Below, piece after piece: positions 42,272 through 53,155 of a stretch of 64,000 bases of DNA. The notes below the pieces were generated by a model. The model was given only the letters and a program-made list of their open reading frames with translations, was not told where the DNA came from and ran no database searches. Positions within the stretch are counted from its first letter, which is position 1. Each line of letters starts with the position of its first letter. Both the position numbers and the translations under genes were made by a program. The DNA comes from Shewanella dokdonensis (GTDB lineage: Bacteria; Pseudomonadota; Gammaproteobacteria; Enterobacterales; Shewanellaceae): NCBI RefSeq assembly GCF_018394335.1, contig NZ_CP074572.1, positions 558,001 through 622,000 on the forward strand. Reading direction: 5' to 3'.

Positions 42272-43030
42272 TTATCTTAAAAGTATTTTTTTAATAGTCA
42301 ACTTAACAAATTGGTTTAAAATTTCAATGTAGTAATAAATATTTCTAGACACCGTTAGCATATTCAACTGAGATAAGATATTTCTTCGTTCAATAACTGA
42401 TTTAATTCTCCTATTATCAGAAACCCCACCAGAAGATACTATGGAAAAAAATGAATCCATATATATAAAATTTGCCGAATCTTTAACCTGTAGAAAAAAT
42501 TTAAAGTCAGCACCTATTTTCAAAAATTTATCAAATTTATATTTTTCCATAAGCCCTCTACTTACAAAAGAGCTTTGGTGACAAAAAATCATTCCTTTCC
42601 ATAATTCTTGATATTTAACTGATGCATTTTTTGGAAAGAGTACACCTTTCTTTGATACAACATGATTACCATATAAAATAGTGTTACTTAAATCCTTTTC
42701 AACTACAAGCCGATTATAAATAATTGTTAAAGTATTCTCATCATAAAACTTATCACCGGCATTCATAAAGCATAGAATGTTACCAGATGATACATTTATG
42801 CCTTTATTCATAGCATCATAAATACCAAAATCTCGTTCTGAAACCCAATAATCTATAATGTTTTTATTATCTTCTATGACATTCACAGTATTATCTATTG
42901 AGCCACCATCAATAACAATATATTCAAAATCTTTAAACTTTTGTATCCTAACTGATTCTATGGTAGCAATTAAATCTTCTGGGGCATTATATACAACAGT
43001 GATTATTGAAATCTTACAATTTTCTGCCAT
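42272..43030 (-). CDS. Glycosyltransferase family 2
   Basis: A GT-A enzyme of about 252 residues: ISIITVVYNAPEDLIATIES at the N-terminus, FEYIVIDGGSIDNT, and the metal-binding FMNAGDKFYD segment. An upstream in-frame start at 43039 would add three residues. The N-terminus overlaps the 3' end of the preceding glycosyltransferase gene, and it lies 5 bases before wzy. Similar in layout to WcaA-like or PglA-linked GT2 enzymes of O-antigen loci. Donor unknown. Confidence 0.83.
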   Translation of the reverse strand: MAENCKISIITVVYNAPEDLIATIESVRIQKFKDFEYIVIDGGSIDNTVNVIEDNKNIIDYWVSERDFGIYDAMNKGINVSSGNILCFMNAGDKFYDENTLTIIYNRLVVEKDLSNTILYGNHVVSKKGVLFPKNASVKYQELWKGMIFCHQSSFVSRGLMEKYKFDKFLKIGADFKFFLQVKDSANFIYMDSFFSIVSSGGVSDNRRIKSVIERRNILSQLNMLTVSRNIYYYIEILNQFVKLTIKKILLR

Positions 43031-44268
43031 AATCTCCACCTAGCAATGAGTTATAAACCTCTTCATACTGACTAGCCACATTGCTATACGATCGTTTACT
43101 AAAACTCTTTTCAGCTATATGGAATTGTTCATTTTTATTTTCAATAATTTTGATTATATAGTCAGAAAAATTAATTCCATCTTTCGAAAATTCTACTAAA
43201 TGCCCTAAAGACTCATCATCAATCAAATCTTTCATGCCTCCTATATTAAAAGCCAAGCATGGTGTTCCACAAGCTAGAGACTCTACAAGTGTATTAGGTA
43301 AATTATCTTGTATCGACGGGGCCAAAAATATATCAGCAGCATTGTAGAGTAAGCATAAACTAGCATCATCATACATACGTCCCATATAATGCGCTTTAAA
43401 ACCTGTAGTTTCTTCTATTTTTCCAGAAGATGCTCCAAAAATAACAAGTTCTATGGATTCTATATAACTTGTTTTTTTTAAATTATTAAGAGCTGCAATT
43501 AGTAGATGGTAGCCTTTTCTAGGGTCTGTAGTACTTGACATGGCACCAAAAAGTAATAATTTCTTATTCTTTGGCAACCCTAACACCTGGCGGCAAAATA
43601 ATTTATCTAGAGGTTTGTATTTTGAATGATCGATACAGTTACTTATAGTCTCAATACGTTGATTAGAAAACAAATAACTACTTCGCAAGCAATTTTCTAA
43701 CCACGTACTTGGAGTAATTAGTACAAATTTCGTCTTCTTCCATTTTATTTTTTTGCTTAAAATTCCACATATCCAAATCTAGTCCAAACGAATTTGGATT
43801 TCGATTATTTTTCATATCCAATAATGTAACGTCCTGGAGACTCTAGATCATCATAATGTTCACAGCCAGAAAATGCCCACATATCATGTAACGTCCATGC
43901 CAATGGTTGTCTGATGTTTGCAATCTCACTTATGGAAAGCATTTCTCCACCCAACCAATGTAAATTTACGATATCTGGTGACAATTTATTAATAACTTTA
44001 ACGAGTCCAGAGGGAAAAATATTCATAGAATGCAGAATAGAATTCCTAGAGTGTTGTAACCGCAAAATATGGCGAGCAAAAAAACTACCACATTTTATTC
44101 TAAACTTTCTAATTTTCGATACAGTATACACAAATGGATCATCTGATCGTTTATCTACAACCAGCATTTCGCTTTCAATCCCATGACTGCGCAGAGCCTG
44201 ATGCAGACGAAACGCTGCTCTAGCTGCCCCCCATTAAGATCACTATAACAAATATGCAAGACTTTCAT
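43014..44268 (-). CDS. Glycosyltransferase family 4, WcaC-like, at least three frameshifts
   Basis: The start MKVLHICYSDLNGG is followed by loss of frame in the G run (44227-44232 on the plus strand as C). The next piece (AARAAFRLHQALRSHGIE, VNLHWLGGEMLS, TLHDMWAFSGCEHY) stops near 43805. The protein then runs through KNNRNPNSFGLDLDMWNF in another frame and KWKKTKFVLITPSTWLENCL in a third. Each break lies in A or G runs. The end contains APSIQDNLPNTLVESLACG (donor Glu). About 420 residues. A paralogue of the protein at 28877-30117. Confidence 0.78.
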
Positions 44269-46600
44269 TTTTCTAATTCCTGCATTTTTGCTAATAAGGA
44301 AGTGGAAAATGTTAGTTGTTTCATGGAGATAGATGATACACATTGCGCATCTAATGCATTCTCTAACGATGTCACTAATTGCTCCACATTTAGATCCTTC
44401 ATATCTAAAAGCGGGACATCAAATTTCTCAGCCAATGAATAAACCTTACCCTTACCTAAGGTGTAATCCATTGCAACAGAATTTACTCCTAACCCTAAAC
44501 CAAATACCAAAGAGTGAAATCGCATAGCTAACAATGCATCTGCCCTTTTAAAAGCCTTGCAATAATCCAACGGAGGCATCTCCGGCCCCAACAGGGAATA
44601 ATCAAGAGCTGGTGCAAGCGCCGTCTGGTTACGAAAAAGGCGGCGATAAAACCAACGATCATCCGCACCAAAATGGTTAGTGCACATGGGAAGAGGTCTA
44701 ATCACTAAATCCGGTTGTTTGGATACCAGCTGAGTTAATGCTTCTAGAACAACACGCTCATAGTTGTCGCGAATGGCTAAAGCCTCTGAACGTGGAATAT
44801 GGCTCGCATATTCATGATAAGGGAAATCACGTAACCCAAGCAGTAACACTCGTCTCTCAGAATTTGGTGTGTGTTCAGGTAATTGCTCAGCAACGCTGGC
44901 CAACCACGTAAAAGCAGGATCTTCTGCCACAACGTCCAGAGATGTATCAACACCAATCTGCTGCGCATAGTCTCGCGAACGCGCATCACGATAAACACGG
45001 ATATCAGCCAAACGTAATATAGTGGCAATACTACTGTTAAGCCATGTATCTCCAAGAGGGCCGACACCACAACCTGCAACAATTATCTGTGCCCCTCCCC
45101 GTTTAGCCCTCTCAAAAATAACCTGCATTGGGGCTAGAGGTTCAATAGCCATAAGGGGCCCCCAAAGATGACGTAATCCATACTAGCTGCGAGAGCGATC
45201 CCCTCTTCTGGATTAACGATACGGGAGTTACGAAACTCTGGCATTTGACGACGTGTCATCTCGCTAATATAGGGGTATAAAGCAACAACAGTAAAGTGAA
45301 TATCTTCTCCAAGTTGAGCTCTTAGAGTATGCATTACACCGCCAATAATCCCCTTATCACCAAGAGTTTCTGTTCCATACCAACCACATATTAGGACTTG
45401 TTTATTGGGAATTTGAGACTCAACTGAGGACTTAGGTTGCTGGCGGTAATATTCTAATTTGACGCGGTAACGTCGATGGAGTTTTAGCTTGTTCAATCTC
45501 TGAAAACCAGGGATACGACGAAGTTTTTCCTTTAATCTGAAACGCTCTTCAATACGCATTGACAACAAGCGACGATATTCCGCTGGTTCTGGAATTCCAA
45601 CATAGTCATGATGGCAGTCATCACACTCATTGCTCAAAATATCTTGCAAGTGATCTCGATTGCCAAAATATGCCTGCATCGGATCCCCATGCGCAATATT
45701 CGTCATTAATGCCTTACTCTTCACTGCACAGTAAGCCAACTCTCCTTTGGATGTAATCGTTGCACCACGATGCTGCCAATCGCATCCAGCCGTCCTTGGC
45801 TTGCCATACAAGATTTGATCAATCAAGGAACGATAAAAAAATCGCTGCATCACACTTGGTTCATAGTACTTAATGAGTCCTTCAAGAAATTCTACAAACT
45901 CATATTTTTCTTCAAATGTTAAGGCATAAGGGTCAAGCAGATTCTGGGTGTAGAGTCGCTGGTGAGATACACCTTGTCGATATTTGATATATAAGCCGTG
46001 CTCGACGCAAAATTCGAACAAATCAGCAAGATGCAACACATTATCACGTATGACAGTACAACCGATGCGTACATTATCAACAGCGTCGAATTCAGAAAGA
46101 AACGCTAAAACTTTCTTCGCATGTTCAAAATTACCGCTACGACCTCGAACACGATCATGTATTTCACCATACCCATCAAGTGAAACCATAACATCAAAAT
46201 GCTTACCGCGGGATTTGACAAGCTTTCCCATACTTTCGATTTTATCGATGACTTGTAAATATTTAAAAGCATTTGTTATAAGAGATATCTGCTTCAAGTT
46301 TGGCAGTTTATCAAGAACAACTTCGACTAATTCTATAAGATCATCTCGAAGTGTTGGTTCTCCGCCATTGAAACCTATTCCCTCAACCTGACTGAATAGA
46401 TCACTACTTAATCCATCACGCAAATCATCAACTGTAATATCATTACTTTTTTTATTTTCCCAAATACGACACATTTTACAACGAGAGTTACAAATATCGA
46501 TAACAGGGAATTGAATAACGATGGGCTTTTGTAGTTTACGCTTAGAGCGATCACTATACAAAGAATACTTTATTGCGTTGATCAGTGAAGATAAATGCAT
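44265..46600 (-). CDS. Radical SAM / polysaccharide pyruvyltransferase fusion, one frameshift
   Basis: From the ATG at 46600 (MHLSSLINAIKYSLYSDRSK) the radical SAM cluster motif CNSRCKMC (Cys37, Cys41, Cys44) is followed by a GGEPTLR stretch and a C-terminal Cys-rich part (GCDWQHRGA, AYCAVK, ECDDCHHDY) resembling a SPASM region. After about residue 390 a second domain begins (LICGWYGTETLGDKGIIGG), matching polysaccharide pyruvyltransferases (WcaK/CsaB type). One missing G at 45159-45163 interrupts it; restoring FGGGPLMAIEPL gives about 778 residues. The joint role, perhaps a radical modification of a pyruvylated sugar, is not known. Confidence 0.82.
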
Positions 46601-46699
46601 AACGTCCAACTTTAGAGGGAAGATAATCTGTTAATAATTTACTTATATGAGCATGATATTTGCTAAAATTAAAATTTAGTTAATAAGCCATATACGACC

Positions 46700-47620
46700 T
46701 TAGCTTTTGAATAAATAAAATTGATTGATAAAAGATATGCAATACATTTTTATATACATAGATATACTAATTGTTGGTATATCTGAAAATAAAACATCTT
46801 TTCTCATCAATGAACACATAAATTTTATAGACCCATTTCTAGTCTCAACTTGTTTAATAATTTTATTGACTAGAACCAAAGAATCTTTGTTTACAACTAG
46901 GTGACGAAATGACTGCAAATGGTAGGGTATTGAGTGATAATAGACAGCTGCTACCTTATAATTTTTAACAGCCATTCGCAAATAAACCACAGGGTCTTTG
47001 GGCATAACAATAAGAACATGCCGATTATCTCTATTCAGTAGAGGCAACCAAAAACTAGTATAAGCATGACATCCGCCATAAAGTGATGAAAAATATTCAT
47101 CGTTTAAATAGTCTCGTTTAAATAATACCGCACCAAATGTACTTTTCCCTTTTAAGTTTAGAAAGGCATTATCTATATCCGTAAATCGTCTTAGCTCACA
47201 TTCTCTACCCGAACTAATAGTATGTCCATCAGCATCTACTGGGGTACCATTAAATATAGCAATATCAACACCATCAACTTTTATCAATTCAAATAATGTT
47301 TTAAAAGCATCATCATAAAAATAATCATCATCACCAAGATAATATATATATTCCCCAGATGCCATATTCGCTACATAGTGCATATGTTCATCAAGGGAAA
47401 TTCTTTCTCCCTGTTTCACATACTTTATATGATAATTATTTGATGTATAGTTACATATGAAATCCTCTACCTCTCTATAATCTTCATCTGAGGCATTATT
47501 AGAGATACAGATTTCTATATCCAACCCATAATGATCTTGTTCTACAATAGAATGAAGAGCTTCAGCTAGATAATTAGCTCTATTCAAACTTGGAATACAT
47601 ATACTTAAATCGCAATTCAT
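46700..47620 (-). CDS. Glycosyltransferase family 2
   Basis: This intact 306-residue enzyme begins MNCDLSICIPSLNRANYLAE, with ISNNASDED and the metal-binding YYLGDDDYFYD. The pattern resembles O-antigen GT2 enzymes of the abequosyltransferase-like group. It lies directly downstream of wzx and near the paratose synthase gene, so transfer of the dideoxyhexose is a sensible guess only. A 90-base gap separates it from the radical SAM fusion gene. Confidence 0.82.
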   Translation of the reverse strand: MNCDLSICIPSLNRANYLAEALHSIVEQDHYGLDIEICISNNASDEDYREVEDFICNYTSNNYHIKYVKQGERISLDEHMHYVANMASGEYIYYLGDDDYFYDDAFKTLFELIKVDGVDIAIFNGTPVDADGHTISSGRECELRRFTDIDNAFLNLKGKSTFGAVLFKRDYLNDEYFSSLYGGCHAYTSFWLPLLNRDNRHVLIVMPKDPVVYLRMAVKNYKVAAVYYHSIPYHLQSFRHLVVNKDSLVLVNKIIKQVETRNGSIKFMCSLMRKDVLFSDIPTISISMYIKMYCISFINQFYLFKS

Positions 47621-47623
47621 TTT

Positions 47624-48907
47624 TTACCTAAACAGAATAGTTTTCCATGTCAAAAAAAATAATTCACGGCATAGAAAAACATGGAAAATGAAAGATTGAA
47701 ATACTTGAGTGGTAAGCGTAGCAATAGCAGCACCGATGACACCATACATAGGTACTAATATAATATTTAAAATAAAACTAAGAATAGCAGCTAAAAATGT
47801 TTGCCATAACGTTATTTTTGTTTTATTTGCATTTACTATCCACAAACTTTGAGCACATCCAAGTGACACAGGAATTAATGTCAGCACATGAATGGCAAAA
47901 ACATACTTACTCTGCACATATTCTGCACCATACAGAATAGGTAGCAAAATATATCCAAGAAGTCCAAAAATAACTGAAATACCTATGGCGCCATAAAACA
48001 TATATCTGATTACCATTTTTACTCTGGATGTATACATCATTATATTAGTAGCCTTAGCTTTTGCTAAAAGAGGAGCAAAACTAGTAACGAGCAGAGTTGG
48101 AATAAAGTATGATATTTCCGCAAGGTTAGTACCAACAGCATAAATCCCTACAGAGTGTGTATCTTTAAACTTTTCAATAAAAAAGACACCGATTCTCATA
48201 AATACAATAATTGAAACAGCAGACAACGCCAACGGCCAAGACTCTTTTATCATATTTACAGCATATTCTTTATCAAAATCTTTAAGTTTAATGAATTTCA
48301 GACCAATTGAAGATTTTGCCTTCGAGAATAGAAAAAATGTAGATAAAAGAGCTTCAATTGGTATCATTAGGAATATATATACAGCACCGAAAGAGCAATA
48401 GACAATTAGCAATCTAGCAATAACACATATCGCATATGATTTAAATTTAGATATAACAGTATATTTACTGCCACTTATACTTTGATAGTATAAATCTATA
48501 ACATTCCCTAGTGAAAAAAATATCGAAAATATGACTATTGAAATCACAAAAACATGTTGCCTAAGGAAAGCAAAAGCAATTACCACGCCAAGAGAAACAA
48601 ATAACAAGGCTAATATAGCCTTGATTACAAAAATATTATTTAAAACTTTCCCACTCTTATCATAATTTCTTGCCATATCTCTCACTGCGATGGCATCAAG
48701 GCCAAAATTAGCCATAGCCTGGAATAATGCAGTATATGCTAATGCATAAGAAAGACTGCCTAGGGCTTCGGCTCCTAAGTATCTTGCGATTAAAACACTA
48801 ACAAAAAAGCCAACAATTAGTTTTGTTGCTTTATCAATGAAAAGCCAGCCAAAGTTTCTAAGAACTTTGGCGAGCCCACTTTCAACATTCATATTTTGAA
48901 TATTCAT
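47624..48907 (-). CDS. wzx: Polysaccharide flippase (Wzx/MOP family)
   Basis: An intact protein of about 427 residues with twelve or more hydrophobic helices and the N-terminal signature RNFGWLFIDKATKLIVGFFV, followed by ARYLGAEALGSLSYALAYT, typical of Wzx. The start is uncertain: ATG codons at 48907 and 48892 are more credible than a TTG at 48928. It flips undecaprenyl-linked repeat units. It follows the dideoxyhexose genes, so it likely serves the dideoxyhexose-containing repeat. Confidence 0.9.
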   Translation of the reverse strand: MNIQNMNVESGLAKVLRNFGWLFIDKATKLIVGFFVSVLIARYLGAEALGSLSYALAYTALFQAMANFGLDAIAVRDMARNYDKSGKVLNNIFVIKAILALLFVSLGVVIAFAFLRQHVFVISIVIFSIFFSLGNVIDLYYQSISGSKYTVISKFKSYAICVIARLLIVYCSFGAVYIFLMIPIEALLSTFFLFSKAKSSIGLKFIKLKDFDKEYAVNMIKESWPLALSAVSIIVFMRIGVFFIEKFKDTHSVGIYAVGTNLAEISYFIPTLLVTSFAPLLAKAKATNIMMYTSRVKMVIRYMFYGAIGISVIFGLLGYILLPILYGAEYVQSKYVFAIHVLTLIPVSLGCAQSLWIVNANKTKITLWQTFLAAILSFILNIILVPMYGVIGAAIATLTTQVFQSFIFHVFLCRELFFLTWKTILFR

Positions 48908-48997
48908 GAAATTAATATTGAAATTCAAGGGATTAATAATAAATATTATTCCCTTTAAAAATTTAAATTTCTGACATGCCGATGTCGATTGCTGAAA

Positions 48998-49840
48998 TTA
49001 TTTACTCATCATATCTATTAAAGCAACATCTAAAGAATATTTAGCACCCCATCCAAGTTCACGTATTCGGCGTATATCAGCACAACTGTACATTAGTTCG
49101 TGATCTCGATATGGCACTGCTCCAAATTCAATATCAGATTGACTTTTAGTAATTCTCACGACTGACTCAACGAACTCTCTAATCTTTATTGTTTTTCCTG
49201 TACCAATATCTATACTCTCAAAAGTATCAAGTTTTTTTAATGATTCAAGTATACATTTAAATGCTTCAACCAAATCTTCAATATAAATAAAATCACGTTC
49301 TTGATTTGCTTCTGTCAATTGTAGCTTTTGATTACCTAGACAACGTTCAAATACATATGCTGTAAATTTTGTCTTGTCATCATTTGCGCCAAAAAAATGT
49401 TCAATATTTAAATTAATAAATTTAATCTTTTTTAACTCACATTGCATTTTTGCGATTTGAACAAAGATGTCTTTTGTCAATGAATATTGACTAACTAATG
49501 AAGGAAGTGATGTGCCACAATTTATAAAAACAACATCTTCATTAATATCTTCTATAATACTTTGTGGAAATAAGACATTAGATTTAATCAGATCAGAAAA
49601 ACTTTCACCTTTTCGGCCATATAAAGCAGCCGAATTTATTATTACATCTGGTTTAAACGCACGTATATGAAGCATCCAATTTGGCTGCTCAGTATTAATA
49701 AAAAATATTTTTTCCTTCCTAACTAATTTATCAGTGCAAGAGGAAATGCGAATAGTTCCTGCTACATCATGTTGTGCAACTAGGCTATTAGCTAGATGTG
49801 AGCCAAGATAGCCAGTTATTCCAGTAATTAATATTTTCAT
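48998..49840 (-). CDS. CDP-paratose/abequose synthase-like reductase
   Basis: This intact 280-residue SDR begins MKILITGITGYLGSHLANSL. FINCGTSLPSLVSQYSLTKD carries the Y-x3-K pair, and QERDFIYIEDLVEAF and LMYSCADIRRIRELGW follow. The whole pattern fits the Prt (CDP-paratose synthase) / Abe family that reduces the 4-keto group of CDP-3,6-dideoxy-4-ketoglucose. Because a tyvelose epimerase, which needs CDP-paratose, is present at 32474-33499, Prt activity is favoured over abequose synthase. It follows rfbH by 33 bases. Confidence 0.82.
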   Translation of the reverse strand: MKILITGITGYLGSHLANSLVAQHDVAGTIRISSCTDKLVRKEKIFFINTEQPNWMLHIRAFKPDVIINSAALYGRKGESFSDLIKSNVLFPQSIIEDINEDVVFINCGTSLPSLVSQYSLTKDIFVQIAKMQCELKKIKFINLNIEHFFGANDDKTKFTAYVFERCLGNQKLQLTEANQERDFIYIEDLVEAFKCILESLKKLDTFESIDIGTGKTIKIREFVESVVRITKSQSDIEFGAVPYRDHELMYSCADIRRIRELGWGAKYSLDVALIDMMSK

Positions 49841-49873
49841 CTATCAGAATATAATATTTTCAGATTATAAACA

Positions 49874-51186
49874 CTAAAAATTCAATCCAAAAAACTCTTC
49901 AAATTTTGAAATGACATAATCTAAATGAGATTGAGTTAAACCAGGATAAATGCCAATCCAAAAGGTCTGATTCATAACACGATCAGTATTTCCCAATTCT
50001 CCCACAACCCGATAATTACGACCAACAAAGTAAGGTTGGCGAATTAAGTTACCAGCAAAAAGCAGCCGAGTACCAATCTTAGCCTCATCAAGAAACTTGA
50101 CTAGTTCAACTCTGCTAACACCACTAGTTTCTTTTAACGTAATAGGGAAACCAAACCAGGAAGGTTCTGAATTAGGTGTTGCCTCAGGAAGTTCTAGGAA
50201 CTCTTCACAACTACTTAAACCAGATTTTAAGTATACAAAGTTCGATTTACGTTTTTCTACAAACTCTTCAATTCGCTCTAATTGAGCTAAACCACATGCT
50301 GCTTGCATGTCTGTAATTTTAAGATTGTATCCTAAATGTGAGTATGTGTATTTGTGATCATATCCTTGTGGTAATGAACCAAATTGTTGACCAAAACGCT
50401 TACCACAGGTGTTATCACAACCTGGCGCGCAATAGCAATCCCGGCCCCAATCACGGAGTGATTCAATAATCACTTTCAGTTTTTTAGATTTAGTAAATAC
50501 AGCACCGCCTTCACCCATAGTGATATGATGAGCAGGGTAAAAACTCACTGTACCAATATCTCCAAAAGTACCTACCATTTGACCATCATACTTCGTACCT
50601 AACGCATCACAGCAGTCTTCCACCAACCAGAGGTTGTATTTATCGGCAACTTTGCGAACTTCAGCGAGATTGAACGGATTACCTAAGGTATGCGCCACCA
50701 TAATAGCTTTGGTTTTTTCGGATACTGCCGCTTCAATCAAGGCTGTATCGATATTGTAGGTAGGGATATCTACATCAACAAAAACCGGAATAAGCCCATT
50801 TTGAATGGTTGGGTTAACGGTAGTAGGGAAGCCCGCTGCAACGGTAATAACTTCATCACCAGGCTTTAATGCACGCTCACCTAACTTGTGAGATGTCAGT
50901 GCAGTTAATGCTAACAGGTTTGCAGAAGAGCCTGAAGTTGTGGTCAGTACATGAGGGACACCAATGTATTCACCCAACTTTTTTCAAATGCATCGTTAAA
51001 ACGGCCAGAGGTTAACCAACCATCCAGAGAAGCTTCAACCATTAATTGCAGTTCTTTTGCACCGATGACTTTACCTGATGGCGGTACCACGCTTTGACCT
51101 GCCACGAATATTTTTGGTGCTAACGTTTGCTCGGCATATTTCCCGACTAGTTCCGCAATTTGCTCTCGTAACTCTTGAGTGCTCAT
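49874..51186 (-). CDS. rfbH: CDP-4-keto-6-deoxyglucose-3-dehydrase (E1), one frameshift
   Basis: About 437 residues in two frames; one A is missing in the run at 50979-50984 (T on plus), restoring [20 protein letters not shown]. It is a PMP-dependent aminotransferase-fold enzyme in which the usual PLP lysine is replaced by His in [15 protein letters not shown]. The [2Fe-2S] cysteines lie in [18 protein letters not shown]1 removes the C3 hydroxyl of CDP-4-keto-6-deoxyglucose together with the reductase DdhD. The ATG at 51186 is chosen over a TTG at 51195. Confidence 0.93.
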
Positions 51187-51264
51187 CAGTCTCAATTCCT
51201 ATCTCTATTTTTTAAATTTTGCTGCTGGTGAGTTCAGTCAGCATTATTGAATAAGGCCAGCGCG

Positions 51265-52349
51265 TTAGTTAATTCCAGCGGTATGCATATAGTCGCGGAT
51301 TTCACGTAACGTCACCTCACGCATGTCTTCTTTAGCCAACCAAGCTTTATGCCAACGAACAATGCGCGCCAACGTGCTATCCAAGTCCCATTGAGGCTGC
51401 CAATGAAGACGCATTTTGGCTTTTGAGCAATCCAACTTCAAATAATGTGCTTCATGTGGATGTTCAGCTACATCAAGTTGCCATGTGGCATCGTCACCCC
51501 AAAGTTGAGTCATTTTATTAACAATATATTCAACTGGCTTTGCTTCATGATCGTTTGGTCCAAAGTTCCACCCTTCGGCAAATTCACAGCGATGCAAATA
51601 AAGTTGTTGAGCTATTAGTATATAACCGGAGAGAGGTTCCAACACATGTTGCCATGGTCGAATTGAATTAGGGTTACGTATAACTACGGGTTGCTTCTTT
51701 TCAAATGATTTCAAAATGTCTGGGATCAGCCGATCTTTAGCCCAATCACCGCCACCAATAACATTACCTGCGCGGACAGATGCTAATGCAACCCCATGCT
51801 TGTCATAATCTTTAGGATTAAAAAAGAATTACGATAGGCTGAAGCAACCAGTTCAGCGCATCCCTTACTGTTCGAGTATGGATCATATCCTCCCATAGCT
51901 TCATTTTCACGATAGCCCCAAACCCATTCTCGATTTTCATAACATTTATCGCTAGTAATATTCACTACGGCTTTTACACTACCAACAGCACGTACGGCTT
52001 CTAGAACATACACGGTCCCCATTACATTAGTCGAATATGTTTCTACAGGATCTTCGTAGGAAAGCCTTACCAGCGGCTGTGCAGCTAAATGAAAAACAAT
52101 TTCTGGTTTGAAATCGGCCATTGACTGACGGATGTGTAAATGGTCACGGATATCGCCTTCCTCGGATAGCAATCCGTCACTAACATTTGCCTGCTCAAAT
52201 AAGCTTGGTATGGTAGGTACTGAAAGAGAATATCCCCTAACTACAGCCCCCATATCCTCAAGCCAAAGAGATAGCCAACTTCCCTTAAACCCCGTATGAC
52301 CAGTAACAAAAACACGCTTTCCCTGCCAGAACGCTTTATCAATTGCCAA
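51265..52349 (-). CDS. rfbG: CDP-glucose 4,6-dehydratase, one frameshift
   Basis: A TTG start at 52349, eight bases after GGGAG, gives KAFWQGKRVFVTGHTGFKGSW, a family-specific N-terminus. Catalytic TSDKCYENRE and YDPYSNSKGCAEL (Y-x3-K) are present. The frame is lost in the T run (minus strand) at 51820-51825 and resumes as NPKDYDKHGVALASVRAGN, giving about 361 residues. It makes CDP-4-keto-6-deoxyglucose for RfbH. The gene begins close to the rfbF stop. Confidence 0.9.
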
Positions 52350-52354
52350 AGTTA

Positions 52355-53128
52355 TTACTCCCAAACTTTCCAAGGTGCTTTATTATTCTGCCAAAGTTCC
52401 TCAAGATAGTGTTTATCTCTAAGCGTATCCATTGGTTGCCAAAAGCCTTCATGTTCATAAGCCATAAGCTGACCTTGTTCAGCTAATTGCATTAGCGGCT
52501 TTTGTTCCCATGTAGTTAAATCTCCATCAATAAAATCAATTACTTTTGGACTTAATACGAAAAAACCTCCATTGACCATTGAGCCATCACCTTTCGGCTT
52601 TTCCTTGAAAGACATAACTTGCCCATCTTTCATGTCAAGTGCTCCGAATCGTCCAGGCGGATATGCCGCAGTCAAAGTAGCTAATTTGCCATGCTTACGG
52701 TGAAAATCTATTGTAGCGCTGATATCAACATCTGCGACGCCGTCGCCATAGGTGAACAAGAATGCATCTTCATCTCTAAGATGCTCTTCAACACGTTTGA
52801 GTCGTCCACCAGTCATAGACTGCTCTCCGGTATCCACTAATGTAATATTCCATGGTTCTGCACGACGATGATGAACATCCATATGATTGTCACGCATATT
52901 AAATGTAACATCGGACATGTGCAGGAAGTAATTGGCAAAGTACTCTTTAATTACATAACCTTTATAGCCACAACAGATAATAAAATCATTAATACCATAT
53001 GCAGAGTACATTTTTAAAATATGCCAAAGAATTGGTTTTCCACCAATCTCTATCATTGGCTTTGGCTTAACAACCGTTTCCTCACTAATACGAGTACCAA
53101 GGCCCCCAGCAAGAATAACTGCTTTCAT
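52355..53128 (-). CDS. rfbF: Glucose-1-phosphate cytidylyltransferase
   Basis: This intact protein of about 257 residues begins [19 protein letters not shown], the nucleotidyltransferase signature of the RfbF type, with [13 protein letters not shown] and [12 protein letters not shown]. It makes CDP-glucose, the entry to the 3,6-dideoxyhexose pathway. The ATG at 53128 follows GGAG by ten bases and is preferred over the in-frame TTG at 53134. It belongs to the rfbF-G-H-prt run. Confidence 0.93.
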   Translation of the reverse strand: MKAVILAGGLGTRISEETVVKPKPMIEIGGKPILWHILKMYSAYGINDFIICCGYKGYVIKEYFANYFLHMSDVTFNMRDNHMDVHHRRAEPWNITLVDTGEQSMTGGRLKRVEEHLRDEDAFLFTYGDGVADVDISATIDFHRKHGKLATLTAAYPPGRFGALDMKDGQVMSFKEKPKGDGSMVNGGFFVLSPKVIDFIDGDLTTWEQKPLMQLAEQGQLMAYEHEGFWQPMDTLRDKHYLEELWQNNKAPWKVWE

Positions 53129-53155
53129 TAACAAACTTCTCCAACTATTTTTAAA

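Noticed and set aside
44265..45200. Programmed ribosomal frameshifting in the radical SAM fusion or other broken genes
   Set aside because: The breaks lie in ordinary homopolymers of all four bases in many unrelated genes, with no consistent slippery heptamer or downstream structure.
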